64,000 nucleotides of DNA from Mangrovimicrobium sp033283325 (GCA_033283325.1 JAWMQO010000002.1:434001-498000); one strand, 5' to 3'. Counted from the first letter of the stretch, positions 41,867-50,555 are shown. Translations and numbers: made by a program. Notes: a model not told the origin generated them from the sequence alone.

Positions 41867-43288
41867 ATGACTAACCGTTTGTCGAATACCTTCCAGTTCA
41901 TCGACGTCGGCCGCAACGACCCGGATAAAAAGGCGCTGGACGAGCGCAAGCGGGAGTATGTGGAGATCTACAACCCCTTCACCCGCGAGCAGGTTGCCGA
42001 GCAATCCCATCGCTGCCTGGAGTGCGGTAACCCCTATTGTGAATGGAAGTGCCCGGTGCACAACTTCATTCCCAACTGGCTGAAGCTGGTCTCCGAGGGC
42101 AACCTCTTCGAAGCGGCAGAACTGAGCCACCAGACCAACACCCTGCCGGAAGTCTGCGGCCGGGTCTGTCCGCAGGACCGCCTCTGCGAAGGCGCCTGCA
42201 CCCTGAATGACGGCTTCGGCGCTGTGACCATAGGCTCCTCCGAGAAATACATTACCGACACTGCCCTGGCCATGGGCTGGCGCCCGGACATGAGCGGTGT
42301 CGTCGAGACCGGCAAACGGGTGGCCATCATCGGCGCCGGCCCCGCCGGGCTTGGCTGCGCCGACGTGCTCACCCGCAATGGCGTCAAGGCGGTGGTCTAC
42401 GACCGCTACCCCGAAATCGGCGGCCTGCTGACCTTCGGTATTCCCGAATTCAAGCTGGAAAAGCAGGTCATGGTGCGCCGCCGTGAAGTCTTCGAGGGTA
42501 TGGGCGTCGAGTTCCGCCTCAACACGGAAATCGGCAGCGACGTCAGCATCGACGAACTGCTCGCCGACTACGACGCCGTGTTCATGGGCATGGGTACCTA
42601 CACCTACATGAAGGGTGGCTTCCCCGGCGAGGAACTGCCCGGTGTCTACGAAGCGCTGCCCTACCTCGTGGGCAACGTGAACCACAACCTCGGCTTCGAG
42701 CAGGACGACTCCGCCTACGTCAACCTCAAGGACAAGCGCGTGATCGTCCTCGGCGGCGGCGACACCGCGATGGACTGCGTGCGCACCGCGGTACGCCAGC
42801 AGGCATCACAGGTCATCTGCGCCTACCGCCGCGACGAGCTGAATATGCCCGGCTCGCGCCGCGAAGTGCAGAACGCCCGCGAAGAGGGCGTGGAATTCCT
42901 CTTCAACCAGCAGCCCATCGAAGTCGTCGAATACTTCGGCCAGGCCTGCGGCGTGAAAGTGGTCGAAACCGAACTCGGCGAGCCCGGCCCGGACGGCCGT
43001 CGCCGTCCCCAGCCGATTGCCGGCAGCGAGCGCGTACTGGAAGCGGACGCGGTGATTATCGCCTTCGGTTTCCAGCCCAGCCCTGCTGACTGGTTCGCCG
43101 GCGCGAATGTCGAGATCAACGACTGGAAGGGTGTGGTCGCGGAGGAACACCAGCAATTCAAGTTCCAGACCAGCAACCCGAAGATCTTCGCCGGCGGCGA
43201 CATGGTGCGCGGCTCGGACCTGGTGGTCACAGCCATCTGGGAAGGGCGTCAGGCAGCCGAAGGAATCCTGGACTATCTCGACGTCTGA
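41867..43288 (+). CDS. gltD: Glutamate synthase, small subunit
   Basis: Passes electrons from NADPH to the large subunit. 473 residues. Two Cys-rich blocks for 4Fe-4S clusters (CLECGNPYCEWKCPVHN and CGRVCPQDRLCEGAC), an FAD motif AIIGAGPAGLGCADVL and an NADPH motif VIVLGGGDTAMDCVRTA. Ends in CFAGGDMVRG-like text (FAGGDMVRGSDLVVTAIWEGR). Confidence 0.98.
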   Translation: MTNRLSNTFQFIDVGRNDPDKKALDERKREYVEIYNPFTREQVAEQSHRCLECGNPYCEWKCPVHNFIPNWLKLVSEGNLFEAAELSHQTNTLPEVCGRVCPQDRLCEGACTLNDGFGAVTIGSSEKYITDTALAMGWRPDMSGVVETGKRVAIIGAGPAGLGCADVLTRNGVKAVVYDRYPEIGGLLTFGIPEFKLEKQVMVRRREVFEGMGVEFRLNTEIGSDVSIDELLADYDAVFMGMGTYTYMKGGFPGEELPGVYEALPYLVGNVNHNLGFEQDDSAYVNLKDKRVIVLGGGDTAMDCVRTAVRQQASQVICAYRRDELNMPGSRREVQNAREEGVEFLFNQQPIEVVEYFGQACGVKVVETELGEPGPDGRRRPQPIAGSERVLEADAVIIAFGFQPSPADWFAGANVEINDWKGVVAEEHQQFKFQTSNPKIFAGGDMVRGSDLVVTAIWEGRQAAEGILDYLDV

Positions 43289-43330
43289 TCGGACGCTGCG
43301 ATTCAACCACATTCTGTGGGCTTCGATCCC

Positions 43331-43407
43331 GGTGATCCCATGCAGATGGCCACCGCGGCTCGAAAGCGTTTAATACTCACCGCGGTGGCCATCTGCATGG
43401 GATCACC
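43331..43407. repeat. Short-core hairpin C1 (28-bp perfect arms)
   Basis: The arms 43331-43358 and 43380-43407 are exact complements. The core 43359-43379 is CTCGAAAGCGTTTAATACTC plus one base. The outer flanks CTTCGATCCCGG on the left and CTCGCGCAGT on the right recur, exactly or nearly so, at the 44.8-kb element. It starts 42 bp after gltD; no T-run follows, so it is not a plain terminator. Confidence 0.93.
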
Positions 43408-43507
43408 TCGCGCAGTGGAGACAACTTCAGCAGGGAGGCGCGGTTCGCTTGCTCCGATGCCGGGGTCCCGGGTTGCAGAGTCGGAGTTCTGAATGCCGGT
43501 GTTCCAG

Positions 43508-43560
43508 TGCGCATGGTCAACGCTTTCGAGCAGCGGGGGCTATGCAGGCCGTAAGGTGCG
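43508..43560. repeat. Decayed short-core hairpin C2
   Basis: On the minus strand CTCGAAAGCGTT is intact (43519-43530), but the second core half and the arms no longer pair well. The right flank GCGGGTTTCGAAG (43558-43570) matches that of the 44.9-kb element, so this looks like an eroded reverse partner of C1. The rest of the 398-bp gltD-hemE gap shows no gene. Confidence 0.6.
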
Positions 43561-43686
43561 GGTTTCGAAGTTCCCAGCCACGATAACCCCATCGTCCGAC
43601 AAGAATTAGCGAGAGGGCAGGGCCATTCAGAACGCGGCCACAAAATGCCATAATGCCGCCCCCCGAGAAGATAAACAGGGATACCC

Positions 43687-44757
43687 GTGACCGAACTCAA
43701 GAATGACCGCTTCCTCCGCGCCCTGCGCCGCGAACCCGTAGATCGCACCCCCATCTGGATGATGCGCCAGGCCGGGCGCTATCTGCCCGAGTATCGCGCC
43801 ACGCGGGAACAGGCCGGATCGTTCCTCGACCTGTGCAAGAACGCCGAGCTGGCCTGCGAAGTGACCATGCAGCCGCTGCGCCGTTATCCCATGGATGCCG
43901 CCATCCTGTTCTCGGATATCCTCACCGTCCCGGACGCCCTCGGCCTGGGCCTTTACTTCGAAACCGGGGAAGGCCCGAAATTCCGCAAGACCGTTCGCAG
44001 TGAAGCGGATCTGGCCGGGCTCAACAGCATTCGCGCCGACGATGACCTGGGTTATGTGATGAATGCGGTGCGCACCATTCGTGCCGAGTTAAATGGCGCG
44101 GTACCCCTGATCGGTTTTTCCGGCAGCCCCTGGACCCTCGCCACCTACATGGTGGAGGGCGGCTCCTCCAAGGACTTCGCCCAGGTCAAGGGCATGGCCT
44201 ACGACAAGCCGGAACTGATGCACGCCCTGCTGACCCTGCTGGCCGACGCGGTGGCCGACTACCTCGGCGCCCAGGTGCGCGCAGGTGCACAGGCCCTGCA
44301 GATTTTCGATACCTGGGGTGGCAGCCTGTCCGCCGCGGGCTACAAGGAATACTCGCTGAAATACATGCAGCGGGTGATCGGCCGCCTGAAGGCGGACGAG
44401 GAAACCCGCGAGGTGCCGGTGATCGTCTTCACCAAGGGCGGCGGGCAGTGGCTCGGGGCCATCGCGGACTGCGGCGCCACGGGCGTGGGTGTCGACTGGA
44501 CGACTGACATCGGCCTCGCCCGGCAGCAGGTCGGCGACCGCGTTGCCCTGCAGGGCAACATGGACCCGGCTATGCTGTTCGCCTCACCGGCGCGGATTCG
44601 CGAGGAAGTCGCCACGATTCTCGCGGCCTATGGTCATGGCAGTGGCCATGTGTTCAACCTGGGTCACGGGATTACGCCCGGGGTGAATCCGGAGCATGTC
44701 ACTGCTTTTGTTGATGCGGTGCAGGAGCTTTCTCCCCAGTATCACCTGGACTCCTGA
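43687..44757 (+). CDS. hemE: Uroporphyrinogen decarboxylase
   Basis: Decarboxylates uroporphyrinogen III to coproporphyrinogen III in haem synthesis. 356 residues from GTG 43687. PIWMMRQAGRYLPEYR is the family N-terminal signature. AAILFSDILTVPDALG carries the catalytic Asp. FSGSPWTLATYMVEGGSSKDF is the second signature, and FNLGHGITPGVNPEHV closes the fold. Confidence 0.98.
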   Translation: MTELKNDRFLRALRREPVDRTPIWMMRQAGRYLPEYRATREQAGSFLDLCKNAELACEVTMQPLRRYPMDAAILFSDILTVPDALGLGLYFETGEGPKFRKTVRSEADLAGLNSIRADDDLGYVMNAVRTIRAELNGAVPLIGFSGSPWTLATYMVEGGSSKDFAQVKGMAYDKPELMHALLTLLADAVADYLGAQVRAGAQALQIFDTWGGSLSAAGYKEYSLKYMQRVIGRLKADEETREVPVIVFTKGGGQWLGAIADCGATGVGVDWTTDIGLARQQVGDRVALQGNMDPAMLFASPARIREEVATILAAYGHGSGHVFNLGHGITPGVNPEHVTAFVDAVQELSPQYHLDS

Positions 44758-44791
44758 CTTTTCCGGTTCTCCGGCGCAGTAGTGGAATCCC

Positions 44792-44867
44792 GGCATCCGG
44801 TCGGCGATGCCCCTCTTCGCTCGAAAGCGTTTATACTCGCTACGAGGGGCATCGCCGACCGGATGCC
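44792..44867. repeat. Short-core hairpin C3 (24-bp perfect arms)
   Basis: Arms 44792-44815 and 44844-44867 are exact complements. The core contains CTCGAAAGCGTTTATACTCG in forward orientation. The flanks AATCCCGG and CTCGCGCAGT resemble C1, though the arms do not. It starts 34 bp after hemE. Confidence 0.93.
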
Positions 44868-44945
44868 TCGCGCAGTACTTCGCCTGAACGCCTCGAACCC
44901 CACACTCCAGGCTCTGCACCTCACCCTGACACTGGCACTGCGTCA

Positions 44946-45023
44946 GCGACTTGCTCCCCACAGGGCTTTCGCTGCGAGTATAAACGCTTTCGAGTAGCGG
45001 GAGTCCTGTGGGGAGCAAGTCGC
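44946..45023. repeat. Short-core hairpin C4 (19-bp perfect arms, extendable)
   Basis: Arms 44946-44964 and 45005-45023 are exact complements and extend inward through wobble pairs to CGCT/AGCG. The core is the reverse complement of CTCGAAAGCGTTTATACTCG. The right flank GCGGGTTTCGGAG matches C2. Faces C3 head to head. Confidence 0.92.
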
Positions 45024-45107
45024 GGGTTTCGGAGCACTCTTGTGTCGGACTTGCCAGTCCTGGAATCTGGCAGTTATGAGGGGCGCCTGAGTCGCACGCC
45101 GACGCGA

Positions 45108-45184
45108 GCACCTGCCGCCCTGCATTGTCCACAGAGCGAGTATTAAACGCTTTCGAGCGGTGTGGACAATGAGGCGGCAGGTGC
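45108..45184. repeat. Short-core hairpin C5 (23 bp paired, one bulge)
   Basis: Arms 45108-45133 and 45161-45184 pair over 12 and 11 bases around a small bulge. The core is reverse, of the TTTAATACTCGC type as in C1. Together with C3 and C4 it fills the 454-bp hemE-cysE gap, where no gene is seen. Confidence 0.9.
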
Positions 45185-45211
45185 GGGTCATGCGCACCGA
45201 ACTAAGAACGC

Positions 45212-46039
45212 TCAGTTCTGCCCTTCAGCCCGCCGTTCTTTCTCCCCGGAATCACAACAAAAGTCATGATCCATATCGAGCGCCGGTGATTCAGACGCAG
45301 GCCGGCCGACGATCTTGGCGGGAACGCCAGCGACCGTCGTATGGGGCGGCACTTCTTCCAGCACAACGCTGCCAGCGCCGACCTTGGCGCCCTCGCCCAC
45401 CCGGATATTGCCGAGAATTTTGGCGCCGGCGCTGATCAGCACGCCGTCGCTGATTTTCGGGTGGCGGTCGCCGGTTTCCTTGCCGGTGCCGCCGAGGGTG
45501 ACGGACTGGAGGATGGAGACGTTGTTGCCGACCACCGCGGTTTCACCGACGACCAGGCCGGTGGCGTGGTCGAGCATGATGCCGTGGCCCATGCGGGCAT
45601 TGGGGTGAATGTCGACGCCGAACTGGACCGAGACCCGGTTCTGGAAGAACAGCCCCATGGATTGCCGATCGTGGGTCCACAGCCAGTGGGCGATACGGTG
45701 GCTCTGCAGGGCGTGGAAACCCTTGAAATACAGGAAGGGGATGTACAGCTCGTGGCAGGCGGAATCCCGCTCTTCGACGGCAAGCAGGTCGGCGCGTACG
45801 GCCTCCCGGATCGAGGCGTCGTTTTCCAGGGCCTGCAGCATGACCTCGCGCAACAGCAGTGAGGTCACCGTCGGGCTGTCGAGCTGGCTGGCGAGATGGA
45901 AGCTCAGCGCGCACTCGAGGGTCTTGTGATTGAGGATGGTCGCGTGCAGGAAGCTCGCCAGGATGGGTTCTTCCTGGGCGTGTCGCTCGGTTTCGGAGCG
46001 AATGCGCTCCCAGACCGGATCAGGTTGCTTGCTTGGCAT
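45212..46039 (-). CDS. cysE: Serine O-acetyltransferase
   Basis: Makes O-acetylserine for cysteine synthesis. 275 residues, like E. coli CysE. The N-terminal helical domain (PILASFLHATILNHKTLECALSFHLA) precedes the hexapeptide left-handed helix (VDIHPNARMGHGIMLDHATGLVVGET with the catalytic His/Asp). The C-terminal tail differs from E. coli but keeps hydrophilic character. Monocistronic on this strand with trmB 33 bp upstream. Confidence 0.97.
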   Translation of the reverse strand: MPSKQPDPVWERIRSETERHAQEEPILASFLHATILNHKTLECALSFHLASQLDSPTVTSLLLREVMLQALENDASIREAVRADLLAVEERDSACHELYIPFLYFKGFHALQSHRIAHWLWTHDRQSMGLFFQNRVSVQFGVDIHPNARMGHGIMLDHATGLVVGETAVVGNNVSILQSVTLGGTGKETGDRHPKISDGVLISAGAKILGNIRVGEGAKVGAGSVVLEEVPPHTTVAGVPAKIVGRPASESPALDMDHDFCCDSGEKERRAEGQN

Positions 46040-46072
46040 GTGCTTACCTCACTTTGGAGCGTGGACTGTAGC

Positions 46073-46813
46073 TCATAACCCGGCGTTCGTCACGGCGGCG
46101 GGGCTGCGGAAGCGCCAGAGCTGGTGGCCGCTGCGATGGTACTTCTGCTCGAAAAGGGTCAGCCCTTCGGGCTCCGCGAGCCGCTGAACCAGGCCGGCTC
46201 GCCCCGCAATGCCCATCGCAACGCCGAATTCCTCAGCATAGACCACCCAGTTGGAGCGCAGTTCGATCTGCCCGCCAAGCGAGATCAGCAGGGGGAAGGC
46301 GGGGTGGCCGTGGATGCGACGCTTCAGGTGTGCGGACTTCGGCCAGGGATTGGGATAGAGCAGGTAGTGGAAGTCCACTTGCCAGCCACTGCCCTGGAGC
46401 AGTTGCCAGATGTCCTCACACTGGGCGCGCAGTAGCAGGTAATTACCGGGGTCCCCGTCCTGGTGGCGCTGCAGCCGGTGATCCGATTGATCGATACCGA
46501 CCACCCGGTGGCCCGGATGGCGCTGCGCCAGCAATTGTGTGCTCAGGCCCGTGCCGCAAAACGAATCCAGCACTAGTGGGCGGGGGTCAGCCGCTTGCGC
46601 TTCCGCCAGCGAGGCGAAGGCCTCGCGGTTGTGCGCCGCAATCGGTTTGCGCCAGCGCTCGGCAAGGTGCCTGCCAACCACCGGGCCCAGCTTCGGGTGC
46701 AGCCAGGGCTGGTTGCTGCTTACGGGACGGGAGTCGGTTTGCAATTGCTCGGTCCTGCGGTACCTTTTGTGGCCGTTGCCCGGCGGGTACTTATGCTCGC
46801 CGGCACGCGACAT
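46073..46813 (-). CDS. trmB: tRNA (guanine-N7)-methyltransferase, TrmB-like
   Basis: SAM-dependent methylation of G46 in tRNA. 246 residues. LVLDSFCGTGLSTQLLAQRHP is motif I; VVGIDQSDHRLQRH motif II. YLLYPNPWPKSAHLKRRIHGHPAF corresponds to the TrmB signature DPWPKxRHxKRR. The N-terminus is basic. The sequence is more divergent than E. coli TrmB, so this may be a subfamily paralogue. Confidence 0.82.
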   Translation of the reverse strand: MSRAGEHKYPPGNGHKRYRRTEQLQTDSRPVSSNQPWLHPKLGPVVGRHLAERWRKPIAAHNREAFASLAEAQAADPRPLVLDSFCGTGLSTQLLAQRHPGHRVVGIDQSDHRLQRHQDGDPGNYLLLRAQCEDIWQLLQGSGWQVDFHYLLYPNPWPKSAHLKRRIHGHPAFPLLISLGGQIELRSNWVVYAEEFGVAMGIAGRAGLVQRLAEPEGLTLFEQKYHRSGHQLWRFRSPAAVTNAGL

Positions 46814-46856
46814 ATTAAAACGGCTGTCCGCCCCTTGCTAATGGAAGCGATGATCG

Positions 46857-47582
46857 ATGCGCGAGGACTTACGCCCCTACTGGGTCAAGAAAAACTACCT
46901 TCGACTGCGCGCCTGGTATACCCGCCATTTCCTGGTGCCCGAATGTGAGAGCTTTGGCCCCTACGCCAGTGTGATGAAGCCCTGGCACGTAAAGATTTCC
47001 GGGCCGAATATCCGGATCGGTCGCTGCCTGACCGCCATCGGCGAGCCCAACAGCCCGGTGCAAATCGGAGTCTGGGGTCGGGAGCCTGGCCAGGGCAGGG
47101 TGGAAATCGGGGATTGCGTACTCCTGAGCCCCGGTAGCAGGATCAGTGCCTGCGACGAGATCACTATTGGCGATGGCACCATGTTCGCCCACGGCGTCTA
47201 CGTCACCGACAGCGACTGGCACACCCTGTATGACCGCACCCGCCGCGACGAGCGGAAAATGCCGGTGCACATCGGCCGCAACGTCTGGCTGGGGGATCAC
47301 GCTACCGTGCTCAAGGGCGTCACTATCGGGGAAAACTCGGTGGTCGCGGCGCGGGCCGTGGTTACCCGTGACGTGCCCGCTAATGTGGTAGTGGCGGGCA
47401 ATCCCGCCCGTGTGGTCAGGGAGCTGGACCCGCAGCGGGAATTTACCACCCGGATGGATTATTTCAGCAACCCGGAGGAACTGGCGCATTTCTTTGATGG
47501 CGTCGATCGCCAGGTACTAGCGGGTAACAGTCTCTGGCGCTGGTTGCTCTCGCTGGTCTACCCGGCCGCTGCGCGCCGCTGA
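46857..47582 (+). CDS. Hexapeptide-repeat acyltransferase
   Basis: A left-handed beta-helix acetyl/acyltransferase of 241 residues. Repeats run from ISGPNIRIGRCLTAIG to IGENSVVAARAVVTRDVPANVVVAGNPARVV. The catalytic His is probably in DSDWHTLYDRT. Such WbbJ/LacA-type enzymes modify sugars or other polar acceptors; the acceptor is unknown. Divergent from trmB, convergent with rpiA. Confidence 0.85.
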   Translation: MREDLRPYWVKKNYLRLRAWYTRHFLVPECESFGPYASVMKPWHVKISGPNIRIGRCLTAIGEPNSPVQIGVWGREPGQGRVEIGDCVLLSPGSRISACDEITIGDGTMFAHGVYVTDSDWHTLYDRTRRDERKMPVHIGRNVWLGDHATVLKGVTIGENSVVAARAVVTRDVPANVVVAGNPARVVRELDPQREFTTRMDYFSNPEELAHFFDGVDRQVLAGNSLWRWLLSLVYPAAARR

Positions 47583-47584
47583 AA

Positions 47585-48259
47585 CTACTCGGCGAGCAGG
47601 GTTTTTACGCCCGCGGCAGTGCCGAGCAACAATACATCGGCAGGACGCAAGGCAAACAGCCCGTTGGTTACCACGCCGGTGATACCGTTGATCTTCTCCT
47701 CGGTTGCGAGGGGCTGGGCGATGGGGAAGTTGTGAACATCGAGAATAATGTTCCCGTTATCAGTCACCACACCATCGCGGTAGACCGGGTCGCCACCCAG
47801 TTTGACCAGTTCCCTGGCCACGTAACTGCGGGCCATGGGAATCACCTCCACCGGCAGGGGGAATTCCCCCAGCGTATGTACCAGCTTTGACTCATCCGCG
47901 ATGCAGACGAACACCTTGGCCACCGCTGCGACAATCTTCTCCCGGGTGAGCGCACCGCCGCCGCCCTTGATCAGGTGCAACGCCCGGTTGCTTTCGTCGG
48001 CGCCGTCAATGTAGAAATCCACCTTGTCGACGGCGTTGAGGTCGAGCACCGGGATGCCGTGATTCCTCAGGCGCTCCGCCGAGGCCTCGGAACTGGCCAC
48101 GGTGGCGCCGATCAGCCCCTTCACCTTCGCCAGGCAGTCGATGAAGCGGTTGGCGGTGGAGCCGGTGCCGATGCCGAGCACGGTATCGGCTTCGAGCTGC
48201 GGGCGGATATAGGCCAGCGCAGCTTCGGCAACGGCCTGTTTCAGTTCGTCCTGGGTCAT
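47585..48259 (-). CDS. rpiA: Ribose-5-phosphate isomerase A
   Basis: Interconverts ribose-5-phosphate and ribulose-5-phosphate. 224 residues with VLGIGTGSTANRFID, VDFYIDGADESNRALHLIKGGGGALTREKIVA (catalytic Asp and Lys/Glu) and a typical C-terminal TGVVTNGLFALRPADVLLLG. Hairpin pair D1/D2 lies upstream. Confidence 0.97.
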   Translation of the reverse strand: MTQDELKQAVAEAALAYIRPQLEADTVLGIGTGSTANRFIDCLAKVKGLIGATVASSEASAERLRNHGIPVLDLNAVDKVDFYIDGADESNRALHLIKGGGGALTREKIVAAVAKVFVCIADESKLVHTLGEFPLPVEVIPMARSYVARELVKLGGDPVYRDGVVTDNGNIILDVHNFPIAQPLATEEKINGITGVVTNGLFALRPADVLLLGTAAGVKTLLAE

Positions 48260-48344
48260 GGTCTTTCCGCCTGGCGGCTGATGGGGGCGTCATTATAGCC
48301 GCCAATATTGACGGCTTGCGAATTCGTGTGGGTGCCACGAAACC

Positions 48345-48419
48345 GCAGGCCCTGGCGCATGTCCCGTGCTTGTTCGAAAGCGTTCTGACTCACCGCACGG
48401 AACATGCGCCAGGGCCTGC
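48345..48419. repeat. Short-core hairpin D1 (24 of 25 paired)
   Basis: Arms 48345-48369 and 48395-48419 pair at 24 of 25 positions. The core reads TTCGAAAGCGTTCTGACTCA in forward orientation, a hybrid of the CTGA spacer seen in type A and the G/C version of the swapped pair seen in type C. The left flank holds CGAAACCGC, resembling the reverse of the C2/C4 flank. Confidence 0.92.
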
Positions 48420-48476
48420 TAACACGGGAGCCGATCCCGAACGAAGGCACTGGCCCATCAGGATCTTCCGGCGCGA

Positions 48477-48554
48477 GAACTCAAAGCCCGAGGGCGCTCC
48501 CGTCGCGAGTATAAACGCTTTCGAGCAGAGGGAGCGCCCTCGGTCTTTGAGTTC
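48477..48554. repeat. Short-core hairpin D2 (24 of 25 paired)
   Basis: Arms 48477-48501 and 48530-48554 pair at 24 of 25 positions. The core is the reverse complement of CTCGAAAGCGTTTATACTCG. It faces D1 across a 57-bp spacer. D1 and D2 occupy much of the 414-bp rpiA-ilvA gap; the rest shows no gene, apart from promoter room before each. Confidence 0.92.
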
Positions 48555-48673
48555 GTGATGGTCTACCCGATCACCGGTTTTCAGCGTCCACGGCCAGGTC
48601 CCGCAGGCACAGGGGTGGAATTCTCGCCCCGCTGCTTTAAGATTGCCGCTTCGTCGCACACTGGTGGTGGAAA

Positions 48674-50203
48674 ATGCCGCAGTCCTACATAAAACGCATC
48701 CTCGACGCCCGGGTCTACGACGTGGCGCGGGAAACTCCCGTCGACCTCGCCGAGTTGATGAGCCGGCGCCTCGGCAACCAGGTGTGGTTCAAGCGCGAAG
48801 ACCTGCAGCCCGTGTTTTCCTTCAAGCTGCGCGGCGCCTACAACAAGATGCAGCAGCTCAGCGAGGCGGAGCGCAAGTGCGGGGTGGTCGCCGCATCCGC
48901 GGGCAACCATGCCCAGGGCCTGGCCATGGCCGCCAGCCGTATGGGCGTGAAGGCGACGATCGTGATGCCGCGGACCACGCCGAGCATCAAGGTCGAGGCT
49001 GTGCGCAATCGCGGCGGCAAAGTGGTACTGCACGGGGATTCCTTCGAGGAAGCGGCGGACAAGGCCCAGGAGCTGGTCGATACCCTGGGCCTGGTATATG
49101 TGCATCCCTTCGATGATCCCGATGTGATCGCCGGGCAGGGTACGGTCGCCATGGAGATCGTGCGCCAATTGCAGGCGCCGCTGGATGCGATCTTCGTGCC
49201 CGTCGGCGGTGGCGGGCTGCTCGCCGGGGTGGCTGCCTACATCCGTTACGTCTGGCCGAAGACCAGGATCATCGGCGTGGAGCCGGAGGATGCCGCCTGC
49301 CTCAAGCTGGCAATGGAACGGCAGCGCCGCGACAAGCTTCCCGAGGTGGGCATCTTCGCCGAGGGCTGCGCGGTTGCGCAGATTGGCAAGGAGCCTTTCC
49401 GGGTGATCCGCGAGACGGTGGACGAGGTGATCACCGCGACCACGGATGAAATGTGCGCCGCGATCAAGGACATTTTCGAAGACACCCGCAGTATCGCCGA
49501 ACCGGCTGGCGCGCTGGCCCTCGCTGGCCTGAAGACCTACGTCGAGCGCGAGGGCGTGAGCGGGCAGAACCTGCTGGCCATTGTCAGCGGCGCGAACACC
49601 AATTTCGATCGCCTGCGATACATCTCCGAGCGCACCGAGATCGGTGAGCAGCGCGAGGCCATCCTTTCGGTGACGATCCCGGAGAAGAGCGGCAGTTTCC
49701 GCAGCTTCTGCCACGCTCTCGGGCGACGCAACATCACCGAGTTCAATTACCGCTACGCGGACCCGGCCTCCGCCCAGGTCTTCGTCGGACTCTCCGTGAT
49801 CCCGGGCGGCAATGACCTGGCGGAATTACTGGCCAATCTCGCGGACAAGGGTTATGTCGCGGAGAACCTCAGCGATAACGAGGTGGCCAAGTTGCACGTG
49901 CGCTACATGGTCGGCGGCCACTCCCCCGCGGGCATGGAGAACGAGCGGGTCTACCGGGTCGAGTTTCCTGAGCGTCCCGGCACCCTGGCGAAGTTTCTCT
50001 CCGGGCTCGGCCAGCGCTGGAACATTTCCATGTTTCACTACCGCAATCACGGCTCGGCTTTTGGCCGAATCCTGGTCGGGGTACAGGTCGCGCCGGCGGA
50101 GTTACGCGAATTCGAGGGGGTCCTGGATGGCATCGGCTACCGCTACTGGGACGAGACGGACAACCTGGCTTACCACCTTTACCTGGGTAAACGCCCGGGA
50201 TGA
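48674..50203 (+). CDS. ilvA: Threonine ammonia-lyase, biosynthetic
   Basis: Deaminates threonine to 2-oxobutyrate for isoleucine synthesis. 509 residues. PLP binds Lys51 in SFKLRGAYNK; VPVGGGGLLAGVAAYI is the phosphate-binding Gly loop. Two C-terminal ACT-like domains (EQREAILSVTIPEKSGSFRSF and ERVYRVEFPERPGTLAKFL) mark the isoleucine-feedback-controlled biosynthetic form. The start is ATG 48674. Confidence 0.97.
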   Translation: MPQSYIKRILDARVYDVARETPVDLAELMSRRLGNQVWFKREDLQPVFSFKLRGAYNKMQQLSEAERKCGVVAASAGNHAQGLAMAASRMGVKATIVMPRTTPSIKVEAVRNRGGKVVLHGDSFEEAADKAQELVDTLGLVYVHPFDDPDVIAGQGTVAMEIVRQLQAPLDAIFVPVGGGGLLAGVAAYIRYVWPKTRIIGVEPEDAACLKLAMERQRRDKLPEVGIFAEGCAVAQIGKEPFRVIRETVDEVITATTDEMCAAIKDIFEDTRSIAEPAGALALAGLKTYVEREGVSGQNLLAIVSGANTNFDRLRYISERTEIGEQREAILSVTIPEKSGSFRSFCHALGRRNITEFNYRYADPASAQVFVGLSVIPGGNDLAELLANLADKGYVAENLSDNEVAKLHVRYMVGGHSPAGMENERVYRVEFPERPGTLAKFLSGLGQRWNISMFHYRNHGSAFGRILVGVQVAPAELREFEGVLDGIGYRYWDETDNLAYHLYLGKRPG

Positions 50204-50408
50204 GACCTGCATCACGTTCAGCAGAAAAATTTATTCCACGAAAACTTGCTTTTTTTCACTTGAGGGTCTGGACAGAACATTTTCCTGTGAAATAATGCCA
50301 AAGACATCGACGGGGGCTCCAGAACTTCCGCGATGCAGATAACAGCGGTAAAGGCGTCTCACAGAAGCGCCAAACCTTGTGACGTGATTACAGAGAGTGT
50401 ACCCCAGC

Positions 50409-50555
50409 GTGGAACGTAAACCGGACCTGATGCTAGTTTTGATGGCGGTATTCGGCTTTGGCCTTGTGGTCAGCCTGATGCTCCCCATGGCCGCCAATGA
50501 CACCGTAGCCGCCCCGGCTTCGGAACTGCAGGCAGGCGTGATCATCGAGGACTGA
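50409..50555 (+). CDS. 48-residue single-helix membrane protein
   Basis: A small open frame from GTG 50409: MERKPDLMLVLMAVFGFG, then LVVSLMLPMAAN, ending VIIED. A basic N-terminus, one hydrophobic helix and a short acidic tail suggest an inner-membrane protein with the N-terminus inside. It lies in the 399-bp gap between ilvA and fau. No family is recognised. Its coding character (GC-rich third positions, no rare codons in the helix) supports it, but the start and expression are unproved. Confidence 0.55.
   Translation: MERKPDLMLVLMAVFGFGLVVSLMLPMAANDTVAAPASELQAGVIIED

Noticed and set aside
43331..43407. Simple rho-independent terminators
   Set aside because: Stems are unusually long, T-runs are lacking, and the loop is conserved. 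A secondary role in ending transcripts cannot be excluded.
43331..45184. Integron attC sites
   Set aside because: attC sites have conserved outer R/L boxes and variable centres and flank gene cassettes. Here the centre is conserved, genes are housekeeping, and no integrase is seen.
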